DNA from: Syngnathus acus
Lineage: Eukaryota; Chordata; Actinopteri; Syngnathiformes; Syngnathidae
Direction: 5' to 3'
Length of the DNA: 64,000 bases
NCBI RefSeq assembly: GCF_901709675.1
Contig: NC_051103.1
Coordinates: 111,501 to 175,500 of the forward strand
The notes below the pieces were generated by a model. It was not told the origin of the DNA and searched no databases. It saw nothing but the letters and a program-made list of their open reading frames with translations. Shown in pieces: positions 1-10,570 of the stretch; the stretch's first letter is position 1, and every line of letters starts with the position of its first letter. Both the position numbers and the translations under genes were made by a program.

Positions 1-186
1 TGTGGCCCGCGGGCCGTAGTTTGCCTATGTCTGCTCTACATCATAATCAAAAACTGTCTTCCAAAATCAATTTCGAACCCTCTGCGCAGAGTACCTTTTG
101 GCCACATTGATCAAATGTGATAAGAAACCACACTGGCAAAGTTATAATTATAGTGTCCCGCCTCCAATTTGTAGCAGATTGACAGA

Positions 187-329
187 GGGTCAAATGTGCG
201 AGAAGATTAGTGTTGACAAACAATGTGTGGGAACTGTTTCTTTTATGTTTCTGCACCTGCGGTTCCCACACAAGGTTGCAACATTGTTTGTCAACACTGA
301 CTGCTCTCATTTTCTCGCACATTTGACCC
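187..329. repeat. Interrupted inverted repeat (foldback)
   Basis: The left arm (187-234) and right arm (262-329) are reverse complements in three blocks: an 18-base outer block ending in TGCGAGAA, a middle block containing GTTGACAAACAATG, and an inner block GTGGGAAC. The right arm carries two extra stretches that would bulge. The spacer is 235-261. This could be a foldback MITE or the core of a degraded inverted-repeat element. No family was recognised. Confidence 0.75.
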
Positions 330-1792
330 ACTGATGGTCTGTGTACCTACACTTTGTCCTCCTCCTGTCTAGGCCTGCCGTGCATGTGTGTGTTTGTGTG
401 TGTGCGTGTGGGTGTGTGTGCGTTTGTATGTGTGTGTACTACACAGAACATCAATTTCTACATTTCTATTAGCCCAGGGTCCAGTGGACCCGGACATTTT
501 ATATGTAATAGAAATGTGTAGTGGGGGTGTATGGTGTGTGGTCATTAAATATGTGTTCTGATATATGTTCTTCACAGAAAATGAGCCAAAGCCAGTGAGT
601 CTCAGTTGAAAAATAAATTAATTGTATCATTTTTCTTTTAATAAAAAATGAAAACGGGGTCCCACGGACCCGAACACCACACAATTAAGATAGTTCAAAT
701 TAAATAATGAATAAGGTACTCGCGAGCAGCGTTCCCCAATCTTTTTTGTGACACGGTTAGGTGACACGGACAAATTCAACCGGGGAGGGGGCGGGGGGTG
801 ACGTCAGTGCCTGTCAGGTTTAAGTACCATCAGACATTAAACCACACGCTGGAACAAAGAGGAGAAGAAAACCAGTATAGGTTTACTTGCGAGGAGAACG
901 ATAGAGAAAAGAAGCTCAGTTACAATCTCCATAAATTCTGAGTCCTTCCTCTGAGTACTCCTCTTTTTAATATTTTGGTTGCCCTGGTTACAGAGGCGTT
1001 GCTACACTAAAGGGAGGGGATTTGGAACTGTAGCAACGCTGCCTATCTAAGGAATGTAGTGTGGTGTGATTCAACATTTAATTGTCGGCCCGTGACCCCA
1101 GCACTGGAATTGCAGAGTCTGTCCTGTTTCCTCAAACGGCTGTCTTCTCCATGGTTGGCTGACTCGTCCTCGGCTGTGATCAGATAACTTGAACCATGTT
1201 GAATGCCGCTTTCCTGTGGAACAATGCAACTTAACCTTTGCTATGTTTATCTTCTTGGTAAACTATCACAACACACAATAATAATGAGTAACTAACCCTA
1301 AACACTTCAACACACATTAACTAAATGTGAGGTAACTTGTATGCAGTTCCTTAAACAAACATTGAGTAAATGTGGGATGACTTATATGCAACTACTTCAA
1401 ACTGTACGTCTTTTCTATAACACTTACAAAGAAAAGCAGTTCCGATCAACAACAATCTATGAATCAAAGCTACAGTTAAATAAAAAGGAAAGAAGTTCCT
1501 TTGAACTAAACAAAGAACATTTTGCCTGTGCAAAGGAGCTTTGCTCATCGCTAGTCACAGCAGTTAACAAACGCATAAGAGAAGGACAGGAAGGATACGT
1601 AAAACGGATTGGGAGTCAAAGGACATCCCTGGAACTAGATAAGATAAGAAGAACTTAGTTGAACGAAAGGAGTTCAACTCGTAAAATATAAGGCAGGCCA
1701 AGGCTTCACCGCTAAATTATTCCAACAGTGCCTCTCCAGTCATGAACCTAACCACACGTCACTGATGGCTTCCATTGATGAAAGGGGCCTGG
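330..1792. other. Unclassified, with GT-rich microsatellite
   Basis: An imperfect GT microsatellite lies at 384-440. An 11-base hairpin (GCGTTGCTACA, arms 996-1006 and 1029-1039) lies in an unclassified stretch at about 720-1080. An open frame at 1341-1658 encodes 105 lysine- and arginine-rich residues with no motif I recognise. No promoter, RNA gene or known element end could be assigned. Confidence 0.4.
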
Positions 1793-3016
1793 TGTTGGGG
1801 TGGACGATGCAGTGATTTATTTACTGCACAGAACACCGTTTCGCCTGGAGGACAACAGGAGCACTGGGAGGATCATGTTCTTCGATTTCTCCAGCGCTTT
1901 TAACACCATCCAGCCGTCACTGCTTAGGGTGAAGATGGAGAAGGTGGGTGTGGACCAGCGCCTGGCTGGATGGACAACGGACTTCCTCACCGACCGGCCG
2001 CAGTATGTGAGGTTACATCACTGTGAGTCCGACGTGGTGCGCTGGAGCACAGGTGTCCCCCAGGGTATGGTGCTCTCTCCTTTCCTTTTCACCCTGTTCA
2101 TTTCAGACTTTACCCACGATACCGCTCACTGCCACATCCAGAAGTTCTCCGACAACACGGCCATTGTTGGATATGTCTCGGAGGGGAACGATCTGGAATA
2201 TAGGACGGTCATCAAGGACTTTGTCAGCTGGTGTGAGCTCAACCAGCTTCAGCTGAACACCAGCAAGACGAAGGAGTTGATTGTGAGCTTCGGGAGGACA
2301 GCGCCCATCTTCACTCCGGTGAACATCCAGGGATCGGACATTGAGATAGTGGAGAACTATCCTGGGTGTTTGCCTTAACAACAAACTGAACTGGACTGGT
2401 CACATCCACGCCCTGTACAAAAAGGGCCAGAGTCGCCTCCACCTGCTGAGGAGACTGAGGTCCTTCGGTGTGTGCAGGGCTCTCCTCCGGACCTTCTATG
2501 ACTCTGTGGTGGCCTCAGCCATCCTCTACGCTGTGGTCTGCTGGGGTGGGGGCAGTATTGACCGGGACAGGGGTAGACTGAATAAGATGGTCAGAAGAGC
2601 GAGCTCTGTCCTGGTCTGTCCCCTGGACTCCATTGAGGTTGTGGGTGAGAGGAGGACGTTGATTAAGCTTAAATCCATCATGGACAACACCTCTCACCCC
2701 CTCCATGAGATTGTGCGGTCCCTGAGCAGCTCCTTTAGCGGCAGACATTTGCACCCTCGGTGTAGGAAGGAACGGTTCCGCAGGTCCTTCATTCCCTCTT
2801 CTGTCAGACTTTACAACATGCGTGGCACCTGATAAAATGAATGTTTTTCATCTCTACTAGCGGCTAGTACTAGTGTTTGTCCTTGTCTGTTATTTACCCT
2901 TTTTTAAAATGTTTGCACTTGTTTTATTCTTGCACTCGCATTATTCTTGCACTCATATCCGCTGCTGTGACAAGTGATTTTCCCCGCTGTGGGATGAATA
3001 AAGTTCTATCAATCAA
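1793..3016 (+). mobile_element. Rex1-type LINE, 5'-truncated, 3' complete
   Basis: Non-LTR retrotransposon copying its RNA by target-primed reverse transcription. The copy starts inside the reverse transcriptase at a GVDDAV motif, followed by FDFSSAFNT (palm motif A) and STGVPQGMVLSP. The catalytic motif reads FSDNT where FADDT is usual, so the second Asp is lost. The first frame closes at 2378; the C-terminal part resumes in another frame at about 2380-2832. The 3' UTR ends in GATGAATAAAGTTCTATC and a short ATCA-type tail. FSSAFNT and the overall order match the Rex1/CR1 group of fish LINEs. Subfamily unknown. It abuts an L2 fragment directly. Confidence 0.8.
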
Positions 3017-3548
3017 TCCTTCTTCAAAGGCGACGTCAACTAGGTGTTGAGGGCACTACACTTGACTGGCTCACCTCTTATCTCACTAACAGGAACCAGT
3101 TTGTCTCTCTCTCCGGCCACACCCTCTCCCCAGTCACACAGGGGGTTCCACAAGGCTCAGTTCTTGGCCCCCTCCTATTCATCTGCTACCTCTTTCCCAT
3201 TGGTTATGTCATCCGCAAACTCAACTGTTACACTGATGACACCCAGATCTACATACGCACCCCACCAACCTGAAACCCTCCCCTCAACCACCTTGAAACT
3301 TGCATCTCAACAATAAAAATATGGCTGACCACAACTTCTTCAAACTCAACAGTGACAAAACAGAGCTCCTCTCCATAGGCACTAAGTCCTCCCACAATAA
3401 AACTGGACCCATCACTCCCTCCCCTCTGGCATGCAACCTCAGCATTAACTTCGACCCTACTCTGTCCTTACACCCTCGTGTTAGCTCAGTTGTCAAGACC
3501 TCCTACTTCCACCACTAACGCATCGCCAAAATCCGACAGTGCCTCTCT
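3017..3548 (+). mobile_element. L2 LINE, upstream half (outermost host of the nest)
   Basis: Reverse-transcriptase middle part of a fish L2 element, close to the copy at 35210-35770. Readable blocks include the TGVEGT-type linker, a [10 protein letters not shown]-type block and the region around the YADDTQIY equivalent, here altered and frameshifted. The sequence stops at 3548 at a CTCTCTTTC. The same L2 resumes at about 15758 at CTTTCCCTGCCGCTG, the next stretch in the intact copy. The 12.2 kb in between is therefore inserted DNA. CTTTC is shared at both edges and may be a short target duplication. Confidence 0.75.
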
Positions 3549-3658
3549 TTCAAATCAAATCAAATAAATATTTATTTGCCAAGTTTGAGCATGTCTAACA
3601 AGGAATTTGACTCCAGTACATCTCGTTCTCTGTACAACATTTAGCTAGCTAACAACAC
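3549..3658 (-). mobile_element. Rex1-type LINE C, segment 1 (3' UTR and tail)
   Basis: Minus-strand 3' end of a LINE, with an AAATC-type tail at the plus-strand left end. The stretch CAAGGAATTTGACT and the TAACAACACT edge match another copy at 59310-59400. That copy continues into CAGGACATGTG, which here appears only after two insertions, at about 5454. This is the first of four pieces of one LINE (3549-3658, 5451-5873, 14631-15172, 15486-15757). Confidence 0.75.
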
Positions 3659-4240
3659 TGTTGGGGGTGGTAGCTGCACTGAATACAACATGAAGGCCCT
3701 GCAGCGCATAGTGAACACGGCTGGTAAGATTATTGGTGCTTCACTCCCCTCCCTGAAGGACATTTACACCTCCCATCTCACCCGCAAGGCGACCACGATT
3801 GTGAGTTATGTGAGTCACCCCGCTCACTCTTTGTTTGATCTTCTGCCATCTGGGAAGAGGTACAGGAGCCTGCGCTCCCGCACCACCGGACTCACCAACA
3901 GCTTCATACTCCAGGCTGTTAGGATCCTGAACTCTCTCCCCCCTTCTGCGTAGCGCACTGTACTTTTGCGCTATATTCTGACTGTCTGCTGTATGCACAC
4001 TTGCTCCATTTTTGCTCCTCTTATTTATTATGTTATTTGTTTATTATTTATTCATCACTCTTATTTATTCATTGTTTGTGCCTTCTTCTTTTGACTTTTT
4101 CTGTTGTTTACTTGTATGTATATTATGTACTATGTCTTGTCACCGTGGGATAGTGGGAACGTAATTTCGATCTCTTTGTGTGTCTTGACGTGAAGAAATT
4201 GACAATAAAGCAGACTTTGACTTTGACTTTGACTTTGAAC
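3659..4240 (+). mobile_element. Rex1-type LINE B, 3' end
   Basis: C-terminal end of a LINE ORF2 on the plus strand. The open frame 3690-3953 contains ALQRIVNTAGKIIGASLPSL, a KDIYTSHLTRKA block and a LLPSGKRYRSLRSRTT block. A 3' UTR and a short TTTGAC-repeat tail follow. It is the same family as 15172-15485 and 31350-32395. It interrupts LINE C, whose flanking sequences (TAACAACACT on the left, ATTCAGGACAG on the right) are adjacent in the copy at 59390. Confidence 0.8.
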
Positions 4241-5445
4241 CAGGGCTGTGGACTCGGACTCGGGGACTCGGTCGGACCCGGTCATTTTTGCCGGACTCGG
4301 ACTCGGTGCTGATTTTGACCGAGTCCACCGAGTCCGACAATAAAAAAAATACGTTCAATTTTATTTTCATCATGCTGCTGAGAATGCGCGTAGGAATACT
4401 GTCCACAGCCCTGCTTACGATCAAGTTTGAAAAAGAACTTGACAGCATTGAGCGCCGCCGGCTGTGACTACGGGGGCCCATTAGGTCCAGAAAAGCTGAC
4501 AAGACGCTTGCCAAAATGGCAAGGAAAAAAATGCACAGCTAAACGAATATATGACGATGAACACAGGACGTTTTTAACAGAGTTAAAGTTGTTTTTTGTT
4601 GAACGCTATGGCAAGCCATTCTGCCTGATATGTCGGACGTCATTGGCGCATTTAAAAGCTTCAAATGGTCAGCGCCACTTCAGCTCACTTCATGCCAATA
4701 TCGATAAGGACTTTGCAAAAGGGACTGAATTTCGCAAGCACAAGTTTGGAGACTTTGAAAAGTCAGGCAGAAAAATAGGTACAGTTTTTCAAAAAAATTA
4801 CGAAGCACTCAGACTGTCACACTTGCATTGTTTCAACTGGCTTGGAACATTGCACGGGCTAAAAAGCCATACAATGAAGTGGAGTTCGGTAAAATATGCC
4901 TCAGTGACGTTATTGAATTTTATTTTCGTCATGCTGCTGAGAATGCGCGTAGGAATACTGTCCACAGCCCTGCTTGCTTGTTATAAAGACAAATTTAGTT
5001 GTTGCGTGCGCGCCCGCGCCTGCCAGCCTGCGTGCGTGCACGTACAAGACCCACAATGCCCCGCGCGCAGCCAAGATTACATTATGTACCAATGTCAAGG
5101 ACGATTATGTCACCCAGCTTATATCATTGATGTGTTTCGATAGTTGTGGGGTCGTCACTAATTATTTGTGTTTAGATAAATGTCTGAGCTATAATGGTGT
5201 AATTAATGATTAAAACTTGAAAGTATCTGTTTATTGTATTTGTTTCTATGTTTAATAAAGACAAAGCCATCACAAAACTGTTGTAATTATTTAGATTTTG
5301 ATCTAAATTAGCCTTGAATAAAGACTAAGCAGTCACATGAATTAACAGAAAAAATGGACAGCCGGACTCGGACTCGGACTCGTGGTCAAGAGGCCGGACT
5401 CGGACTCGGACTCGGTGCAAAAATCCGACCAAGTCCACAGCCCTG
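4241..5445 (+). mobile_element. hAT transposon relic, copy 1a
   Basis: The ends are inverted: CAGGGCTGTGGACTCGG on the left and its complement ending CCACAGCCCTG on the right. Further GGACTCGG repeats lie just inside both ends. A perfect 8-bp target duplication, CTTTGAAC, sits at 4233-4240 and 5446-5453, which is diagnostic of hAT elements. Inside is a remnant of a transposase gene. A related internally deleted copy sits at 21524-22280. The duplicated target includes the TTTGAC tail of LINE B, so this insertion is younger than LINE B. Confidence 0.92.
4427..4920 (+). pseudogene. hAT transposase fragment with BED-type zinc finger
   Basis: The frame 4427-5143 encodes about 100 residues with transposase character. 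A short lysine-rich N-terminus is followed by VERYGKPFCLICRTSLAHLK and HFSSLHA. This is the C-x2-C ... H-x(n)-H pattern of BED/ZBED zinc fingers, which bind DNA ends in hAT transposases. A frameshift at about 4850 moves the conserved block IARAKKPYNEVEFGKICLSD into the next frame. The catalytic hAT/RNase-H core and dimerisation domain are missing, so it cannot act alone. The rest of the open frame (to 5143) is not transposase. Confidence 0.75.
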
Positions 5446-5873
5446 CTTTGAACATTCAGGACAGCATGTGCAAAAATTGACAATTATTCTCAAACATCCC
5501 CTGATCTTAAACTCCCAAGGAAAAACTCATAACTCTTACTAGGGGAAATGAGAAACATTGAGAAGAGACCATAGATGGGAGGATCTCTCTTCCAGGATGA
5601 CCAGGCTGCAATGGATGCAGAGAGGACACATAGTACAAATAATAGAGACAATTCAAAGATGAGGCGTTGACAGCAGGATGTTATTGCACAGCAATGTCTC
5701 TGAGACTCTAAGAGTGGTGTGAGTTCATCGGATTGACAGCCTGGGCGAAGAAGCTGTCTCAATGTCTGCTGGTTTTGGCGTACAGCGCACTGTACCGCCG
5801 TCCGGAGGGGAGTAGTTCAGACTGCAACTGGTCCTGGACAGGTACATGTCCTGGATAGATAAGAGGTTGGTCC
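5446..5873 (-). mobile_element. Rex1-type LINE C, segment 2 (ORF2 C-terminus and 3' UTR)
   Basis: Read on the minus strand, it carries a PSGRRYSALYAKTSRH block, the conserved end of Rex1-type ORF2, then 3' UTR that closely matches the copy at 59400-59735. At 5870-5873 the base string GTCC is the target duplication of the LTR-like element that begins at 5874. Reading continues without a gap from 14634, so this piece and 14631-15172 were once contiguous. Confidence 0.8.
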
Positions 5874-7291
5874 TGTCAAACGCGCACTTTTTATCAAAGT
5901 GCCACCGGCTCCCCGTTAACGGGTTCAATAAGCCGGGGTGAAGGGACTTGTCCGTATCTAACCACCCGAGTTAAATTAATTCTACCAGAATCAATCTAAT
6001 TTCTTTATGACGTCAAGTCAACCGACGCGCGAGCCGAGTAACTCAATTCGAGGCAAGTCGTCGAAATGACCGCGCCATAATGATGGCTCCCTTCGGTTGT
6101 TTGATGCTTGTGTTATGTTACGGATATTTTTAGATGTCTTTGTTAGGACCTCAGGGATTCGTTGGTCTAGCGCACCCTTGCACTAGTTTTGCCGAAGTAA
6201 CTATTGATATGGGTCTGCTCTACTTTGTTGCTGAAGTAGCGAGCCTACTTATCTTTGTTCGAAGAAGAATCGAATTAGTGGAAGTATGACAATAATAGTA
6301 TTTGAGAAGGAATTTAATGCATTAAATCATTAAATCTAACACTATGTATATAAACACTTAACCGTTGGAATGCTTCAACCAACTCGATTGTTTGAAAGGA
6401 ATAATATTTCTCTTAAAACGAATCAAAATGATTTACACGAATTATAATTATCCTGCAATTAATTTTGAAGGCAATTTAATTCCTCAAAATTGTCCAATTT
6501 AGCTTTTGACGCGGCCCGCCAAAAATAGGAACGGGCCCGCGCCCGATGGACAATTACTAATTTTAACTCTACCACTAATCCAAATAATCTAATTTAAACA
6601 CCTTCGTTATTTTACTCAAGTGAAGCAAATATTTGAACGAATTAAATATTTAACGAGATGCACTCATCCCTCAAATAATTATGAAGGCAATTTAATCCCC
6701 AAAATTGTCCAATTTAGCTTTTGACGCGGCCCGACAAAATAAGAACGGGCCCGCGCCCAACGGACAGTTACTAATTTTAACTCTACCACGAATCCAAATA
6801 ATCAAATTTAAACACCTTTGTTATTTTACTCAAATGAAGCAAATATTTGAACGAATTAAATATTTAACGAGATGCACTCATCCCTCAAATAATTATGAAG
6901 GCAATTTAATCCCCAAAATTGTCCAATTTAGCTTTTGACGCGGCCCGACAAAATAAGAACGGGCCCGCGCCCAACGGACAATTAAATTACTTTTAACTCT
7001 ACACCAATCCAAATAATCGAATTTAAACACCTTCGTTATTTTTACTTATTACGGTACGATTGCATACCCGTCAATGAATCGAATTGCATATATCATACAA
7101 ATTAGCGCACAACGAATTAAATGAGTATATAAAACACATTTATTGAAGAAGCATGAAATAGAATTACAAATCTTAATTCCTCCAAAAATTGAACAACTTC
7201 ACTCACTGATACCCGTGCAAATAAAATTCAATCAATCCCGGAGTACTTTGATTGTAAAACATAGATCAGAAAAGAAGGAAAAGGTAGCTAC
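5874..7291. mobile_element. LTR-like element E, copy 1, left part
   Basis: The element starts TGTCAAACGCGC and its other half ends CATGTTACATGACA at 14630. GTCC is duplicated on both outer sides (5870-5873 and 14631-14634). A second full copy (43466-45646) has the same ends and its own 4-bp duplication. TG...CA ends and a 4-bp target duplication fit a solo LTR, but no matching internal region is in the window, so the family is unplaced. Only TGTCA is inverted between the two ends, which argues against a TIR transposon. It is interrupted at a GGTAGCTAC by LINE D. Confidence 0.7.
6440..7030. repeat. 215-bp tandem repeat inside element E
   Basis: The block starting TGTCCAATTTAGCTTTTGAC recurs at 6491, 6706 and 6920, a period of about 215 bp. 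Each unit pairs an AT-rich stretch with a GC-rich core (GCGGCCCG and CGGGCCCGCGCCC). The other copy of element E has only one unit (about 44060-44160), so the array expanded in this copy. Confidence 0.85.
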
Positions 7292-7577
7292 TTCTTCTTC
7301 TTTCGTCTAACGTCAGATGTCCAACTCGGTGTCGCGTAGCCATGCCCGCATCTCTGGCCCTAGGTCGAAGAGGCTGGCTTCCGAGGGTGGTCCATATAAG
7401 GGGCAGATGTTGATTATATGGTCGGCGGTCTGCTCAGGGTCACCACACTCGCATGCCGCACTGTCCGCCAAGCCCCACGTCTTCATTGATGACCCAAGGC
7501 GACCGACCCCAGTCCGTAGGCGGTTCAGCGTGGTCCATTGCCGGCGTGGTAGGTCGTCTCCTCCGATGGCGCCATCT
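7292..7577 (-). pseudogene. Jockey-like LINE D, ORF2 C-terminal tail
   Basis: The minus-strand frame continues LINE D after the Rex3 insertion. It encodes an NRLRTGVGRL block and then the motif CECG-x(7)-H-x(4)-C, the cysteine/histidine knuckle found at the C-terminus of Jockey-like ORF2 proteins. The stop lies near 7313. Only about 20 bases of 3' UTR follow before a short GAA-repeat tail at 7292-7300. GGTAGCTAC is duplicated at 7283-7291 and 13469-13477, marking the LINE D insertion into element E. Confidence 0.8.
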
Positions 7578-10559
7578 CATCCATCCATCCATCCATCTTC
7601 TTCCGCTTATCCGGGGTCGGGTCGCGGGGGCAGCAGCTTCAGGAGGGACTCCCAGACTTCCCTCTCCCCAGCCACTTCATCTAGCTCATCCCGGGGGATC
7701 CCAAGGCGTTCCCAGGCCAGCCGAGAGACATAGTCTCTCCAGCGCGTCCTGGGTCGTCCCCGGGGTCTCCTACCGGTGGGACATGCCCGGAACACCTCCC
7801 CAGGGAGGCGTCCAGGAGGCATCCTGATGAGATGCCCGAGCCACCTCATCTGGCTCCTCTCAACGTGGAGGAGTAGCGACTCTACTCCGAGTCTCTCCCG
7901 GATGACCGAACTCCTCACCCTATCTCTAAGGGAGAGCCCGGACATCCTGCGGAGAAAACTCATTTCGGCCGCTTGTATCCGGGATCTCGTTCTTTCGGTC
8001 ACGACCCATAGCTCGTGACCATAGGTGAGGGTAGGAGCGTAAATCGACCGGTAAATTGAGAGCTTTGCCTTTTGGCTCAGCTCTCTCTTTACCACGACGG
8101 ACCGGTACAGAGTCCGCATTACTGCCGACGCTGCACCGATCCGCCTGTCGATCTCGCGCTCCATCCTCCCCTCACTCGTGAACAAGACCCCAAGATACTT
8201 AAACTCCTCCACTTGGGGCAGGATCACATCCCCGATCCGGAGAGGGCATTCCACCCTTTTCCGATCGAGGACCATGGACTCGGATTTGGAGGTGCTGACC
8301 CTCATCCCGACCGCTTCACACTCGGCTGCGAACCGCTCCAGTGAGAGCTGGAGATCACGGCCTGAAGAAGCCAACAGCACAACGTCGTCTGCAAAAGCAG
8401 AGACGCGATGCTGAGGTCCCCAAACCGGACACCCTCAACGCCTCGGCTGCACCTAGAAATTCTGTCCATAAAAATTATGAACAGAATCGGTGACAAAGGG
8501 CAGCCTTGGCGGAGTCCAACCCTCACTGGGAACGAATCCGACTTACTGCCGGAAATGCGGACCACACTCTGGCATCGGTGATACAGGGACCGAACCGCCC
8601 TTATCAGTTGGCTCGGTACCCCGTACTCCCGAAGCACCCCCCACAGAACCTCCCGAGGGACACGGTCGAACGCCTTCTCCAAGTCCACAAAACACATGTG
8701 GACTGGTTGGGCGAACTCCCATGCACCCTCGAGGATCCTGTTGAGGGTGAAGAGCTGGTCCACTGTTCCACGGCCAGGACGAAAGCCACACTGTTCCTCC
8801 TGAATCCGAGGTTCGACCTCCCGACGGACCCTCCTCTCCAGCACCCTGAATAGACCTTACCAGGGAGGCTGAGGAGTGTAATTCCCCTGTAATTGGAACA
8901 CACCCTCCGGTCCCCTTCTTAAAGAGGGGAACCACCACCCCAGTCTGCCAATCCAGAGGCACTGTCCCCGATGTCCACGCGATGCTGTAGAGACGTGTCA
9001 GCCATGACAGCCCCACAACATCCAGAGCCCTTAAGAAATCCGGGCGGATCTCATCCACCCCGGGGCTTTGCCACCGAGGAGTTTTTAACTACCTCAGTGA
9101 CTTCAACCCCAGAGATTGGAGAGTCCGCCTCAGAGTCCTCAGGCCCTGCTTCCACAATGGAAGGCGTGTCGGTGGAATTGAGGAGGTCTTCGAAGTATTC
9201 TCCCCACCGACACACGACGTCCCGAGTCGAGGTCAGCAGCACGCCATCTCCACTGTAAACAGTGTTGACGTTGCACTGCTTCCCCCTCCTGAGACGCCGG
9301 ATGGTGGACCAGAATTTCCTCGAAGCCGTCCGGAAGTCATTCTCCATGGCCTCGCCGAACTCCTCCCACGCCCGGGTTTTTGCCTCAGCAACCGCCGAAG
9401 CCGCGTTCCGCTTGGCCATCCGGTACCTGTCAGCTGCCTCCGGAGTCCCGCAGGCCAAAACGGCCCGATAGGACTCCTTCTTCAGCTTGACGGCATCCCT
9501 TACCGCCGGTGTCCACCAGCGGGTTCGGGGATTGCCGCCACGACAGGCACCAATGACCTTACGGCCACAGCTCCGGTCGGCCGCCTCAACAATGGAGGCG
9601 CGGAACAAGGTCACTCGGACTCAATGTCCCCCGCCTCCCCCGGGACGTGGGAAAAGCTCTGCCGGAGGTGGGAGTTGAAGCTCTTTCCTGACAGGGGATT
9701 CCGCCAGACGTTCCCAGCAGACCCTCACAGAACGTTTGGGTCTGCCAGGGTCGGACCGGCATCTTCCCCCACCATCGGAGCCAACCCACCACCAGGTGGT
9801 GATCAGTTGACAGCTCCGCCCCTCTCTTCGCCCGAGTGTCCAAAACATGCGGCCGCAAATCCGATGACACGACTACAAAGTCGATCATCGAACTGCGGCC
9901 TAGGGTGTCCTGGTGCCAAGTGCACACATGGACACCCTTATGTTTGAACATGGTGTTCATTATTGAAAATCCGTGTCGAGCACAGAAGTCCAACAATAGA
10001 ACACCGCTCGGGTTCAGATCGGGGGGGCCGTTCCTCCCAATCACGCCCTTCCAGGTCTCACTGTCATTGCCCACGTGAGCATTGAAGTCACCCAGTAGAA
10101 CGACGGAGTCCCCAGAAGGAGCGCTCTCCAGCACTTCCTCCAGGGACTCCAAGAAGGGTGGGTACTCTGAGCTGCCGTTTGGTGCATAGACACAAACAGC
10201 AGTCAGGACCCGTCCCCCCACCCGAAGGCGGAGGGAGGCTACCCTCTCGTTCACCGGGGTGAACCCCAATGTGCAGGCGCCCAGCCGGGGGGCAATAAGT
10301 ATACCCACACCTGCCCGACGCCTCTCACCGTGGGCAACTCCAGAGTGGAAGAGAGTCCAGCCCCTCTCGAGAGGGCTTGTACCGGAACCCAAACTGTGTG
10401 TGGAGGCAAGTCCGACTATATCTAGTCGGAACTTTTCTGCCTCGCACACCAGCTCGGGCTCCTTTCCAGCCAGAGAGGTGACATTCCATGTCCCAAGAGC
10501 CAGCTTCTGCAGCCGGGGATCAGACCGCCAAGGTCCCTGCCTTTGGCCGCCGCCCAGCT
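7578..10559 (-). mobile_element. Rex3: Rex3 (RTE clade) LINE, nearly full length
   Basis: Minus-strand LINE with a GATG-type tail at its 3' end (plus-strand CATC repeats from 7578), typical of Rex3. An 11-bp target duplication, TGGCGCCATCT, lies at 7567-7577 and 10560-10570. The order is AP-type endonuclease, connector, reverse transcriptase, C-terminal region. The stretch CGGTGACAAAGGGCAGCC near 8489 agrees with a published Rex3 PCR primer as I remember it. The element sits inside LINE D and is the innermost insertion of the nest. Confidence 0.9.
7607..10559 (-). pseudogene. Rex3 ORF: endonuclease and reverse transcriptase, frameshifted
   Basis: The endonuclease domain (about 9700-10530) shows [19 protein letters not shown] and a terminal STDHHLVV, so the metal-binding and catalytic residues look present. 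The connector and RT follow in other frames: 9051-9614, 8543-9058, 8302-8844 and 7607-8380. RT motifs include VDLEKAFDRVP and LRQGCPLSPILF. A one-base deletion near 8395 falls in the FADDVVLL catalytic motif and shifts the frame there. The C-terminal part (EEFKYLGVLFTSEG to the RPRGRPRTRWRDY block) is intact in one frame. At least four frameshifts make it non-functional. Confidence 0.85.
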
Positions 10560-10570
10560 TGGCGCCATCT

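Noticed and set aside
1341-1658. 105-residue open frame
   Set aside because: No recognisable motif, no clear promoter or splice context, and a comparable length is expected by chance in AT-rich DNA. Mentioned only as part of the unclassified stretch.
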